Shown here: positions 16,421-24,798 of the stretch, in pieces
Numbering within the stretch: position 1 is the first letter of the stretch
Layout of the letters: the number at the start of each line of letters is the position of its first letter
Assembly: GCF_017876095.1 (NCBI RefSeq)
Contig: NZ_JAGINM010000027.1
Location: 1-64,000 of the forward strand
Reading direction: 5' to 3'
DNA length: 64,000 bases
From: Azospirillum agricola
Lineage (GTDB): Bacteria; Pseudomonadota; Alphaproteobacteria; Azospirillales; Azospirillaceae
Notes under the pieces: generated by a model
What the model saw: only the letters and a program-made list of their open reading frames with translations
What the model was told of the DNA's origin: nothing
Databases searched by the model: none
Translations under genes and position numbers: made by a program

Positions 16421-17458
16421 TCAGGCCGCGACGGCAGCCGGCTCCGGGCCCATGCAGGCCGTGGGCTGGTCGCGGTTGAAAGGGATGACTCCGGGGGCAT
16501 AGGCGTAAAGGTCGCTGTAGCCGTGCTTGGGCATCCGCCGATCGAACATCGCGGCATGTTTCCGGTGCTCGGCCAGGGCGGCGGCCCGATCGCGGGCGAT
16601 GCGCCATTCATCGGTCTCGACCACTAACGCGGCCCACCGGTGGAGGGCGGCGATCATGTTGATCGACTGGTGGGACCAGCTGTAGGAACCGTAATAGTCG
16701 TCGTGACCGAGCTTCTGGCATAGGTTCGCCGCTGAGTCGGCGCCGCCCAAATGGTCGCGGAGATTCCGCTTAAGCGCCCGACGGCCGGTGGGGGTGAAGA
16801 TCTCGTCCGGCTTCTGCCATGAGTCCCCAACCGCATCGTAGAGGCGCAACCATTCCTGCCACCCCTCGGGCGCCTCTGCTTTCACCCGGTCGCGGCCAGG
16901 ATAGTGGAGGTGGGCTTCTTCGGCTTGGTCGAGCGTCTCATAAGGGAAGCTGGTGGTGAAGGTGCAGCGAAGCGGTTCCGGCTGGTCGATCCAGTAAGGG
17001 CCGAACTCATCGGGATCCCATGCCTCCGGAGACCGCGGCGCGTTCTCGTCCTGCATGTCGATCGACCAACGCTTCAGATCCTTACGGAACTCAAGCAGCG
17101 ACTCTTTGGCCTCCCGAACCAGATCCTCCATGATGAAGGTGAAGGTGTCGTCCGGATCGTATTCCCGACGATGGTTTGACTTCCCCAGCAGGTAATCGTA
17201 GCTGGAACCGTTCACCCATGCCGCCGCGTTCTCCCATGTGTTCATGGCGTTGTAGTGGGTGAGCGTGATCTCGCCGATGTCGCCGCCGACAGTCAGGATC
17301 CCGGGATGGTTCCAGGTCACCGTGTACCAGTAGTTCCCGCCCCGGTTCCCTTCGTAAGAGACCAACCAGGATTTCGTGTCCGCCGGGGCGAGCCGGTGGC
17401 GGCCGTACCGATCCTGTTTCAGGTCGGCCAAATACCGCTTGGCTTGTTCGTAGTGCAT
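16421..17458 (-). CDS. Hypothetical phage protein (345 aa)
   Basis: A Trp- and Tyr-rich protein (GGNYWYTVTWNHPGI, DEFGPYWIDQPEPL) of unknown family. It has no signal peptide and no recognised catalytic motif. The length, composition and position fit the cytoplasmic accessory proteins of this operon. The start ATG 17458 leaves 11 bases to the upstream stop. Confidence 0.6.
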   Translation of the reverse strand: MHYEQAKRYLADLKQDRYGRHRLAPADTKSWLVSYEGNRGGNYWYTVTWNHPGILTVGGDIGEITLTHYNAMNTWENAAAWVNGSSYDYLLGKSNHRREYDPDDTFTFIMEDLVREAKESLLEFRKDLKRWSIDMQDENAPRSPEAWDPDEFGPYWIDQPEPLRCTFTTSFPYETLDQAEEAHLHYPGRDRVKAEAPEGWQEWLRLYDAVGDSWQKPDEIFTPTGRRALKRNLRDHLGGADSAANLCQKLGHDDYYGSYSWSHQSINMIAALHRWAALVVETDEWRIARDRAAALAEHRKHAAMFDRRMPKHGYSDLYAYAPGVIPFNRDQPTACMGPEPAAVAA

Positions 17459-17469
17459 GCGGCTTCTCC

Positions 17470-17799
17470 TCAGGCGCCCGGCGTCGGGCGCTGGTCGATC
17501 ACGGTTGAGGCTGAGAAAGGGCGGCGGTGACCGGAATCGAGCGCGCCCATGTTGGTCAGGCGGTCGACCACATCGACGTCGTGGACGACGCGGAAATAGA
17601 CCGCTCCCTCTTCGGTCGGCGGCAGGTCGACCACGCGTCCGTCTTCCAACCGGTACTGAATCGCAGACGGGAACGAGCGTCGGCCATCGGCGTGAACGCG
17701 CGCCCGGATCCGAGGGGAGGGCATGGGAGGCTGCATCGAGGCGCAGGCCGCCAGCATGCGTTGCTCGTGGCGAGCGCCGAGAGAGGGCCTATCGGGCAT
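17470..17799 (-). CDS. Hypothetical protein (109 aa)
   Basis: The centre, IQYRLEDGRVVDLPPTEEGA, suggests a small beta-domain. The termini are Pro/Arg-rich. It overlaps the upstream gene by 11 bases. No family is recognised. Confidence 0.5.
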   Translation of the reverse strand: MPDRPSLGARHEQRMLAACASMQPPMPSPRIRARVHADGRRSFPSAIQYRLEDGRVVDLPPTEEGAVYFRVVHDVDVVDRLTNMGALDSGHRRPFSASTVIDQRPTPGA

Positions 17800-18148
17800 C
17801 CGGAGGCGTCCTTCTGAACTTGGTGGTGCCGGTGCCGTTCATCTCGCCGTAGACGACGGCGCCCGCCTTCCGGTCTGGCTGGCTGATATCCCAGCGGCGG
17901 AGAAGCCACTCGGGAAGCCAGCGATTGGCCCATTCGTTAATCTTGATGGCCGCCGCCATGTGGCGCAGGACCGCGCGATAATCCGCTTCCGTCAGCAGCG
18001 GAGCGCCGCAAGACGGGCAGGGCGCGTTGACCCATTTCGGGTACTCGACCACGGAGACAGACGCGTCGGTATAGCCACAGCCAGGGGCATCGCACTTCAG
18101 CCCGCTGATCTGGTGGCGGAGAATCTTGTAGGAGGTGCTTTTACCCAT
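17789..18148 (-). CDS. Zinc-finger phage protein (119 aa)
   Basis: ATG 18148 has AGGAG six bases upstream. The N-terminal 60 residues contain CDAPGCGY and CPSCGAPLLTEADY, a treble-clef or ribbon zinc site seen in small phage proteins. The C-terminal part is helical (LPEWLLRRWDISQ). Its gene is directly downstream of the large cytosine methyltransferase with a 9-base gap, so it may be co-translated with it. The role is unknown. Confidence 0.65.
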   Translation of the reverse strand: MGKSTSYKILRHQISGLKCDAPGCGYTDASVSVVEYPKWVNAPCPSCGAPLLTEADYRAVLRHMAAAIKINEWANRWLPEWLLRRWDISQPDRKAGAVVYGEMNGTGTTKFRRTPPDAR

Positions 18149-18157
18149 TGTCATCTC

Positions 18158-21073
18158 CTAAGCCGCGACCTGCGCCCGAGACGGCGCATAGAGGGCGTGA
18201 TGGGCGTTGGCCTGGGCGAGAAGCGTCGCCATGCGCTTTGGGACCGAGTTGCCGACGAGGCGCATCGCCTCGGTCTTGGTCAGCGGCCGGGTGACATGGA
18301 CGACGTTCCCGTCCTCTCCGGTGACGACCAGCCCCTTGCGGTCGCGCTTCGGGACGGTGATCTGGTCCGGCATGCGCAGCTCGTGCGCGGCGGCAGCTTC
18401 GGTCGGCGTCAGCATCCGCATGCCGATGTCGATCACGAGCCATTGGCCGACGGTGACGAACTCCCGGTCATCCCAGCAGCCGTGGGCGCGGAGGAAGTTC
18501 GCCACCTGCCGGGCTCGCTCCAGCTTCTCCGGCGAGAGGTCCGGCCAGAGGGAAGCGCCGGTGACCGCGAATCGGTCATTGGTGGTGAGGGTGTTCAGGG
18601 GAGCGTCGCAGGTCTGATGCTGGCCGCCGACGCTGTAGTACTCGGACAGATAGGCGGCGGTGACGCCGGAGTGACCGCCGCCTCGTTCACCGCCCGTGCA
18701 CATGGTCGGTGCCGGCTCGGTGACCGGTTGGCCGTCGCGCGAGGTGCCGCGGAACTCGGTGACGTAGGCGGCGGCGACCTGCTGCTGGGTGCCTGCGGTT
18801 GTCATGGTGGACAGCGGGTCATCCGCCGTGTGGCCGATCACCCCGGTGTTGTGCTGGACCAGCCAAGCCCCGACGACGCCGTGCTTCGCGCCGCCCGCGA
18901 CCTGGGTGCCGACGGGTTCGCCGACATCAAGAGCGCGCGGCGCCTGCCCCTCGCGCTCGCCATAGCCGGTCTGGACCATGGCCGCGCCGATGACCGCGCT
19001 GTGCTCCTTCCCGGTCTGGGTTGCCAGAGGCGCGTCCGCCGGTTGACCGACGCTCCGGGTGCGATGCTCCTCCAGGAACGCACCGACGACGCCGAAGCGC
19101 AGGGCGCCGGCCATTACCGTGTCGATCGGCTCCTCCGGCGCCTGCCCGACGCTGTTCTCCTGGAACTTGGTCAGGTGGGCAGCGACGACCCCGTGATGAG
19201 GAATCTGCGTCTGGGCGCCGAGAGGCTGCTGGACCTGCTGGCCAATGCTCTCCCCACGATGCTCGACCACGTGGGCGGCAACGACGAAATTCCGGTTGCC
19301 GGTGGTAGCGGTTGGCATCGGGGCTTCGACTGCGGCCCCGATGTTGTTGGCATTGTTCGCCATGACAGCGGGAGCGAGAGTTGCCGAGACGATCCCCAGC
19401 GGGGGCGCAGCTCCGGGGTGGTAGGCCGAGTGGGAGCAGGTGACGGTGTGCAGCGGCTCCGTCAATTCGTGGCCGATGCTGTTGTTTCGGAATTTCGTGA
19501 CGTGCGGTGCCAGAACGGCCCCGACCATGCCGAACCGGTTCTCGGTGGTAAGGGTGGCCAGCGAGTCCGACGGATCGGTGCCGCGAGCCTCACCTGGGCG
19601 GCGTTCGCCGTGGTAGCGGGTCAAGTGTGCCGCGATGACGGCTTGGTCGTTGCTCCCCGTCGCCGTGCGCAGGGCGTCCTTGATGTCGTAGGTCCGGCTA
19701 CCGCTCCGGGCGTCGTCTCCATGCGCAACCCCGACCAGGGTGGCGGCGACCACGCAGCGATCCTCCTTCGTCGTGCTGGTGTTCAGCGGATCAGCGACAT
19801 CCATCGGAGGGACCTGGGCCGCTCGGCCGCCGGCGCCGATGATGGAAGCGCCCATAACCGCGAGTTCGCCGCCCTTCACGCCGGCGGTCAGGGTCGGAAG
19901 CGGGGTCGCGCCATCGTGGATCCGCGTGTCGCTGCTGGTGTGGGTGGTCGGAACAACTGCCGGGCCGACCACGGCGAACTCTCCACGATGTGCGCTGGTG
20001 ATGGTCGGGATCGGCTCATCCACGTCATGGTCACGGCAGCCGTGGGTCAGGTGAACCAGGAACGGTTTCTCGGCCTCCAGCACGAAGCGCTTCAGCCCGA
20101 CGGCGATCCGCTTCTGGGTTGCCGCCGCCAGATCCTTCTTGCGGCTGAAGATCGAGGGCAGCGGGAGCGACCAGTCGATGATCTCTGCGGCGGCGCGGTA
20201 GGGCAGGCGGGAGCCAGAGCGCACCAGTTCCGAGTTCCTGGGGGCATGGGTCAACTGCGGCCAGACGATGGGCTTGTCATCGAAGACGCCGACACCCCAG
20301 AGCCGGATGCGGCTGGTCGGAATGCCGACATCGGCACAGCGGATGTCTCGATCCTCGTACCGGACGCCAAGGCCTTCCATGTGCCTCACCCAGGCGCGAT
20401 AAGTCCGGCCGATCCCGGTCTTTCTGTCGATGGCCTTCGGATCTCGAACGAGCTGCTGCTCCTGCACCGGGACGCGCTCGCCCTTGGCCGCTACGGTGCC
20501 GTCCAGTTTCAGGACCCGACCCGTTGCCTTGTCGCGCTTGGCGATCAACCTCGCCCAGCCCCGGATTTCCCGAACGTTTTCCAGGTAGACCACCGCCGGC
20601 CCCAGCCCACGCTTGCGAAGCTTGCCGACCCAACGGCATCCCTGCCATGGCATTGAGCGAACACGCTTCGATCGCGGAGCGCCGCCCTTCGCGACGGAGT
20701 GGTCGCGACAATCAGGACTCAACCACAGGATGTTAACATGGCGGTTCTTAGTCGCCCTTAACGGGCAAACCTCATATATGTCGGCGTGCAGATGCCGGGT
20801 GTGCGGGTTCAGCGCCTTGTGGGCGGCGATGGCGATTCCGTCGTGGTTGACCGCGACATGGACGGGGAAGCCGGCATCCTCCAGCCCCTGGCAGGCGCCG
20901 CCGAGCCCCGCGAAGAGGACGACGTTGATGGCGTCGTCCAGCGGCCATTGGCCGTCAGGACGTCGTTCTTGGTCGCCGGAGCGTCGACGGCTCCTTGTGC
21001 GGGCGCGATTCGGTTTGATCGCCGTGGAGACCGGCAGCATGTCGGTCTCGAACAGCGAGGGCATGTCGTCCAT
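18158..21073 (-). CDS. Cytosine-C5 DNA methyltransferase with about 14 internal repeats
   Basis: This 971-residue protein has C5-methylase motif I (LFAGLGGACQG, residues 53-63), a motif IV variant SPDCRDHSVAKGG with the putative catalytic Cys122, motif VI ENV (165-167), and a C-terminal motif X block (LVGNSVPKRMATLLA, about 939-953). The SPDC variant belongs to a phage-associated branch. Between about residues 340 and 838 lie roughly 14 degenerate units of 35-40 residues, each with a core like EPLxTxT followed by FGVVGA. These sit where target-recognition regions are found in this enzyme class. Methylation of phage DNA against host restriction is the likely role. ATG 21073 follows AAGAGG. The opposite strand is open for most of this length but lacks protein-like features. 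Confidence 0.85.
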   Translation of the reverse strand: MDDMPSLFETDMLPVSTAIKPNRARTRSRRRSGDQERRPDGQWPLDDAINVVLFAGLGGACQGLEDAGFPVHVAVNHDGIAIAAHKALNPHTRHLHADIYEVCPLRATKNRHVNILWLSPDCRDHSVAKGGAPRSKRVRSMPWQGCRWVGKLRKRGLGPAVVYLENVREIRGWARLIAKRDKATGRVLKLDGTVAAKGERVPVQEQQLVRDPKAIDRKTGIGRTYRAWVRHMEGLGVRYEDRDIRCADVGIPTSRIRLWGVGVFDDKPIVWPQLTHAPRNSELVRSGSRLPYRAAAEIIDWSLPLPSIFSRKKDLAAATQKRIAVGLKRFVLEAEKPFLVHLTHGCRDHDVDEPIPTITSAHRGEFAVVGPAVVPTTHTSSDTRIHDGATPLPTLTAGVKGGELAVMGASIIGAGGRAAQVPPMDVADPLNTSTTKEDRCVVAATLVGVAHGDDARSGSRTYDIKDALRTATGSNDQAVIAAHLTRYHGERRPGEARGTDPSDSLATLTTENRFGMVGAVLAPHVTKFRNNSIGHELTEPLHTVTCSHSAYHPGAAPPLGIVSATLAPAVMANNANNIGAAVEAPMPTATTGNRNFVVAAHVVEHRGESIGQQVQQPLGAQTQIPHHGVVAAHLTKFQENSVGQAPEEPIDTVMAGALRFGVVGAFLEEHRTRSVGQPADAPLATQTGKEHSAVIGAAMVQTGYGEREGQAPRALDVGEPVGTQVAGGAKHGVVGAWLVQHNTGVIGHTADDPLSTMTTAGTQQQVAAAYVTEFRGTSRDGQPVTEPAPTMCTGGERGGGHSGVTAAYLSEYYSVGGQHQTCDAPLNTLTTNDRFAVTGASLWPDLSPEKLERARQVANFLRAHGCWDDREFVTVGQWLVIDIGMRMLTPTEAAAAHELRMPDQITVPKRDRKGLVVTGEDGNVVHVTRPLTKTEAMRLVGNSVPKRMATLLAQANAHHALYAPSRAQVAA

Positions 21074-21126
21074 GGTGAACCTCTTGATGATGGGCGGCGC
21101 CGGTGCGCCACAGTTGGGGGGAGGCG

Positions 21127-21609
21127 CTAAGCCTCAGAAGGGGATGGGGATCGCATCTCGTTCAGAGCTTCCTCCGCCGCTGCGCGAGCACGCGGACAGT
21201 CAGACCGGAGGGCAAGGTTCAGAGCCTCCAGCTTGGCAGCGACGACGCCGATGCCGACCAGCTGGGTCCAGAAGGTGATCTCGCCCTGACTGTGCTGCTT
21301 GTCATGGCAGCCGTAGATCGGGCCGGACGGTGATTTCCCCATCGACTTGGAGGTGTCGCAAAGCGGGTTGCAGTAGATGTCCGAGGGCTTCTCGGGCTTG
21401 AACCCATCGGTGCCTTTCCACAGGTGAGCCGCAGCCACGAACATGGTCCGGCCGCACGCCCGGCAGGGCTGGCGCGCAACGAACTCCAGGTGCTTCCTGC
21501 TGCGGAACTGCGTCTCCGGCTTCGGCTCCAGCCGATCGACGGGTTGAACCAAGAAGGCAGGATCCCGCTTATCGATGAGGGGAGGCCGCTTGGCCTTCTT
21601 GATGCTCAT
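21127..21609 (-). CDS. DUF968-like HNH nuclease
   Basis: This 160-residue protein has FVARQPCRACGRTMFVAAAH at residues 43-62, then KPSDIYCNPLC and GCHDKQHSQGEITFW. The CxxC, AAH, PLC and H-x2-H order matches DUF968 (Ren-like) proteins, HNH-fold nucleases encoded in phage early regions. The ATG at 21609 overlaps the upstream stop (ATGA). It may resolve or process phage DNA, or act in recombination. No experiment is known for this member. Confidence 0.75.
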   Translation of the reverse strand: MSIKKAKRPPLIDKRDPAFLVQPVDRLEPKPETQFRSRKHLEFVARQPCRACGRTMFVAAAHLWKGTDGFKPEKPSDIYCNPLCDTSKSMGKSPSGPIYGCHDKQHSQGEITFWTQLVGIGVVAAKLEALNLALRSDCPRARAAAEEALNEMRSPSPSEA

Positions 21610-22346
21610 GATGAGGCCGCCTGGCTGTCGGCCGCGCCACCCACCGGCTGATCGTCGCCGGCAGCGGCGCGCAGGATCCCGGTGATGGCGATGGCCAAGC
21701 GGTCGACGAGTTGAGCGTGCGTGCATCCCTCGCGCACCACCTGCTGCCCATAGAAGTTCGGGAGCGTTGCCGTGTAGAGCCGCACGAGAACCTGCGACCC
21801 GTTGATGAACTCGTAATCCTGGCTGTTGCTGAGGGTGCCGATCGGCGTTCCCTCGAAGCTGATCGCGTCGGATGCCGGCGACGCGTAGAGGCGCTTGATG
21901 ACGTTTGCCTTGGTGATTTCCCACCCGGCCCCGGTCCGGCGCCGCTGCACCGGCCTGCGGGTCGGGCTCTGAGCCTTCAAGCGCTCGATCGTCCGCTCGA
22001 TGACGTCGAGCAGCTCCTCCTGCGTCCTGCCGGCGGCGACTGCCCAGCGGTAGTGCTTCTGGCCGACCGTCTCGTCGAGGGCCGCGTCGATTTCCGTCCG
22101 GAACTGGAATTTGCTCGGGACCTGCGGATGTCCGTAGACGTTCCGGCAGGCCAGCACGAGGGCGTTGTTCAAGCTGATCGGCCACTGCTCGGCTTCGGCC
22201 AGCCAGAACGATGTGCGGCCCGCAGCGATGTCCGCGAAGCCCACTTCCTTCCAGCCCCTGCGCTTCAGGATGGCGAGCGTTTCCTCCAGCACAGCCAGAG
22301 GCGTCGGCTTGCGCGGGCGCTGTCCGAGCTTGATGACCTCAGCCAT
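21606..22346 (-). CDS. Hypothetical phage protein (246 aa)
   Basis: The start ATG 22346 is in-frame and close to the end of the upstream gene. The protein has a helical N-terminus (PLAVLEETLAILKRRGW), a central basic stretch (QSPTRRPVQRRRTGAGW) and a C-terminal domain with TPIGTLSNSQDYEFINGS. I do not recognise it. A DNA-binding role is possible from the basic linker, but this is inference. Confidence 0.55.
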   Translation of the reverse strand: MAEVIKLGQRPRKPTPLAVLEETLAILKRRGWKEVGFADIAAGRTSFWLAEAEQWPISLNNALVLACRNVYGHPQVPSKFQFRTEIDAALDETVGQKHYRWAVAAGRTQEELLDVIERTIERLKAQSPTRRPVQRRRTGAGWEITKANVIKRLYASPASDAISFEGTPIGTLSNSQDYEFINGSQVLVRLYTATLPNFYGQQVVREGCTHAQLVDRLAIAITGILRAAAGDDQPVGGAADSQAASS

Positions 22347-22668
22347 GGCGATGCGCCGCAATTATGTGTTGCGCGCCATCAACCTCGGCTTGGAACTGGG
22401 CGCCGATCCCGCCGTCGAACATCAGGATCTCCGCTGGGCCGTTCCGGTCGCCGATCAGGATGCCGTCGAGTTCGGCGCGCTCCTTGCGGGTCAAGTTGCG
22501 CCATTTCTGGATGTCCCAGTTGTCGCCCATCAGGATCCCGCGCGGTGCGTGCGCCTGCATGCGGCCAACACTGAATCCGTTCTCCGCAAGCCACCTCTCG
22601 GCAGCGCGCACCGCGACGAAGTCGCCGGCCTCGGTGAAGGCCTTGGTGAGGATGGTGGAGCGTTGCAT
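22339..22668 (-). CDS. Hypothetical phage protein (109 aa)
   Basis: Starts MQRSTILTKAFTEAGDFVAV and has a Trp-containing middle (GDNWDIQKWRNLTRKERAEL). The pattern is that of a small globular phage protein. No family is recognised. It overlaps the downstream gene by 8 bases and lies 10 bases behind the upstream stop. Confidence 0.6.
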   Translation of the reverse strand: MQRSTILTKAFTEAGDFVAVRAAERWLAENGFSVGRMQAHAPRGILMGDNWDIQKWRNLTRKERAELDGILIGDRNGPAEILMFDGGIGAQFQAEVDGAQHIIAAHRHG

Positions 22669-22678
22669 GGGCGGCCCC

Positions 22679-22963
22679 TCAGCCGAGCAGGAAGATCAGC
22701 CAATCGAGGACGAAGAGGGCGACCAGCATCGTCAGGAAGTCGCCGATGAAGGCCATGCACCGGCGCGCCAGCCCGGGGACTTGGGTGACGGCGCCGACCG
22801 AAAGGGCGGTATGTGCCTGGCACGGCGCCGAGGTCTGCAGCATCTCCATTGGACGATCGAAGCCCAACGTCACCGGACGGATGTCGCAGACATTCGCGCC
22901 GTCGGCGCCGATGCGGTTGGTTCGGTGCATGGGGAGGGCCGATCCGTCATGGTTCGCGGTCAT
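22679..22963 (-). CDS. Small membrane protein carrying an iteron copy in its gene
   Basis: ATG 22963 has GAAGG about ten bases upstream. The 94-residue product ends in a single strong transmembrane segment (AFIGDFLTMLVALFVLDWLI). The N-terminal 65 residues look unstructured with three Cys. A shorter protein beginning at the last Met (22756) cannot be excluded. The coding sequence contains a 16-base match to the repA iterons (22775-22790), read here as AVTQVPG. Confidence 0.5.
   Translation of the reverse strand: MTANHDGSALPMHRTNRIGADGANVCDIRPVTLGFDRPMEMLQTSAPCQAHTALSVGAVTQVPGLARRCMAFIGDFLTMLVALFVLDWLIFLLG
22775..22790 (+). repeat. Distant copy of the repA iteron
   Basis: GGGGACTTGGGTGACG is identical to the first 16 bases of the iterons around repA, 17 kb away. 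A 16-base identity is very unlikely by chance in a 64-kb window. Confidence 0.8.
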
Positions 22964-22978
22964 CATGGTGTTGCGCCT

Positions 22979-23074
22979 TCAGAAGGGGAGGGCGGTCAGG
23001 GTGGCCAGGATGAAGGCCGCGATCAGCACCGCGATACCGCCCAACAGAGGCGTGTGAACGACGCGTTCGAACAT
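22979..23074 (-). CDS. 31-residue membrane peptide
   Basis: ATG 23074 follows GGAGGGC with proper spacing. The product has a short basic start (MFERVVHTP) and one hydrophobic helix (LLGGIAVLIAAFILATLTAL) before TGA. The layout is typical of single-span phage membrane peptides such as spanin-like, superinfection or holin-like factors. No specific role can be named. It precedes another single-span membrane protein gene by 15 bases. Confidence 0.6.
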   Translation of the reverse strand: MFERVVHTPLLGGIAVLIAAFILATLTALPF

Positions 23075-23358
23075 GGAGCCCTCCGGTGTTTGTGAAGCGG
23101 GCCGGGGCCTGCATGCCGCCGGCCGCTCCGCCGCACAGAAGCTGCCGTTTCCTCATTGGCCGGTGGGCAGCGATGGCCGGAAAGGGGATGCGCCGGCTTC
23201 TAACTTCACACCGACGTCGGCCACGGGCTTTGCCTTGGTCCTGCGGAACCGCAGTTTTCCCGGCGCAGCTGACACGCCGCAGCGCATCCCCTTCACGCCC
23301 TTAAGCCCTGCGACGGGATGGTGACCGTCCGCAGGGCTGGAAGGGGAGGGGAGGGGCG
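23075..23358. other. Structured intergenic segment with inverted repeats
   Basis: AAGGGGATGCGC at 23182-23193 is repeated in inverted orientation at 23282-23293. CTGCGGAACCGCAG forms a small hairpin at about 23241-23254. A 44-residue minus-strand frame within it (from about 23287) has a GAAGGGG before its ATG but no clear family. The segment may be a structured RNA or a processed operon spacer. Confidence 0.35.
23304..23339 (-). terminator. Strong hairpin downstream of the 65-residue gene
   Basis: AGCCCTGCG plus ACGG pairs with CCGT plus CGCAGGGCT, a 13-bp stem with a one-base bulge and a short loop, starting about 20 bases after the gene at 23359-23556. No T-tract follows, so it may be a pause or processing structure. 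Confidence 0.45.
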
Positions 23359-23556
23359 TCAGGCGGCGAGCCTGGTGGCCGAGCCGGGCCGGACCTTGCG
23401 CTCCTTGCCGTCGTCGCATGCGACGATCAGGAGGGAGGCGCCGCCCTTGCAGGGACGCTTCTCGGTGAATCCGGTGACGGTGCCCTTGACCTTGCCGATC
23501 GCGTTCGGGCCGGGCTTGAACTCGACCCGGTCGTCCTTCTTGATGCTCTCGCTCAT
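23359..23556 (-). CDS. Small KOW-like protein (65 aa)
   Basis: ATG 23556 follows AAAGGGAAAG. The product reads as a small beta-barrel: DDRVEFKPGPNAIGKVKGTV, then TGFTEKRPCKGG and LLIVACDDGKERKV. This looks like the short KOW or SH3-like domains common in phage accessory genes. Nucleic-acid or protein binding is inferred only. Confidence 0.6.
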   Translation of the reverse strand: MSESIKKDDRVEFKPGPNAIGKVKGTVTGFTEKRPCKGGASLLIVACDDGKERKVRPGSATRLAA

Positions 23557-23600
23557 GCTCTTTCCCTTTCTGGATCGTGATGGGTCGTGCCGGCTCGGGA

Positions 23601-23876
23601 TCAGCGCCGCGGCGGGGCGCGGTCGCAGCCGGGCGTCGCGGCGTTGTCCAGGACGATGGCGGGGATGTCCGCCGAGATGTCGAGGCGCTGAACGTCGAAC
23701 CACTGGCTATCCGGCAGCTTGCCGTCGGCGCTCATCGGCGGAACGACGAGCGCCTGGTTGCAGCCGGTGAGATACTGAACGACGCCGGTGACGACGCCCT
23801 TGAAGCCGGTGACCTTGTCGGTGACGGTGTTCCCAAGCATCTGCTGCATCCCGGTGTTGATGAGAAAGTCTTCCAC
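23601..23876 (-). CDS. Phage protein of the TGFxG KOW-like family (91 aa)
   Basis: The core LGNTVTDKVTGFKGVVTG followed by YLTGCNQALVVPP and SQWFDVQRL matches a widespread small phage protein family with a KOW-like barrel and no known role. GTG 23876 is a tentative start (weak TTGAGG upstream); an earlier GTG at 23891 and ATGs at 23849 and 23840 are also possible. It is the first gene of the long leftward cluster read from here. Confidence 0.65.
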   Translation of the reverse strand: MEDFLINTGMQQMLGNTVTDKVTGFKGVVTGVVQYLTGCNQALVVPPMSADGKLPDSQWFDVQRLDISADIPAIVLDNAATPGCDRAPPRR

Positions 23877-23891
23877 TGCCTCAACCCCCAC

Positions 23892-24720
23892 CCGGCGGCC
23901 GGGTAAGGGGGTGGGGGAAGAGGAGCCGATCAGGTAGGCGATCGGGCACTTTCAGCGTTTAGGTGACCGGTTTTCCCCGCCGGCTGGGGGCTCACGATGT
24001 CCGACGTGGCCCGGCTCAGGAATGCCGCCATCATCTGAGAAGAGGCGGGGCCTATTGACCGCAGCCGGGCCGGCATGCCGGCGGGCTGCAGCGTTCGGCC
24101 CCGCATGCGGAGCCGGGGCGATCGGGCGGCGCTCGCGGCACCAAATGGATCAGGGTATCGGAGGAGGGGAGGGGCCATCCAGCGGGCTCCCACGGCAGCG
24201 GGGCAATCGGTCGGAGCAGGTCAGAACCCAATCCCAACAGGTCAGGCCCAACCAGCGAGATACAGGCGAAGGTCAACAGCGAACGCATCATCCACACCCC
24301 ATCCGCCGCGCATCCCACCGTGTCGGCATCGGTCCCAAGGGCGAACCCCTCTGACGCCTCAAGCCCCACCGTTGCCGGTAAGGGGCTGGGAAGGTGGCCG
24401 GCGCCCCGCGAAAAGCACCGGCCGGATCCGACACACGAACGCCGCAAGAGCCCTTTCATTGGTTGATGCGCCGTCCAGGTTCCGGTGGATGGCAATCCGG
24501 GCTGAGGGGCTCCAGCTCGGTGCGGGGGGCACACGCGCAGGGGAAGCGGAGCCGGGGCCCCTCATTGCCCCAACCCCGCCCCAGCCATCACAGCCGGGAG
24601 CGGGGTTGGAGGCCGGAACTTCCATCCGGCTGCCGATGCGCTCGGTCTGCGAGCCTTGCCGAAGGGCCTGTGTGTCGGCGGTGATGCGGGGCGGAGCTGG
24701 CCGCCACCGCGCGGTATCTT
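23892..24720. other. Intergenic region upstream of the leftward operon
   Basis: About 830 bases lie between the first operon gene and the tRNA genes. A minus-strand frame at 24052-24291 starts with a signal-like MMRSLLTFACISLVG, but its C-terminus is Pro/Cys-rich and it has no clear ribosome site, so I do not call it. Promoters for the leftward operon should be in this stretch. Confidence 0.4.
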
Positions 24721-24795
24721 TCGGGGCGGTGGGATTCGAACCCACGACCTGCGGCACCCAAAGCCGCTGCGCTATCCAGGCTGCGCTACACCCCG
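24721..24795 (-). tRNA. tRNA-Pro (UGG)
   Basis: On the minus strand the sequence folds into a full cloverleaf: acceptor CGGGGTG/CGCCCCG, D-arm with AGCGCAGCCTGG, anticodon stem GCGGC/GCCGC with loop TTTGGGT (anticodon TGG), and T-arm GTGGGTTCGAATCCCAC. The CCA end is not encoded. It lies three bases from the tRNA-Ala gene, so both are probably cut from one precursor. Confidence 0.92.
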
Positions 24796-24798
24796 ATC

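Noticed and set aside
17723..20656. A 977-codon open frame on the plus strand
   Set aside because: It is the antisense of the cytosine methyltransferase. The minus-strand frame has the catalytic motifs and a ribosome site; the plus-strand product is Arg/Gly/Asp-rich without domains and is a by-product of GC-rich codon use and repeats.
24052..24291. Small minus-strand gene with a signal-like start
   Set aside because: It has no ribosome site and a Pro/Cys-rich tail; evidence is too weak.
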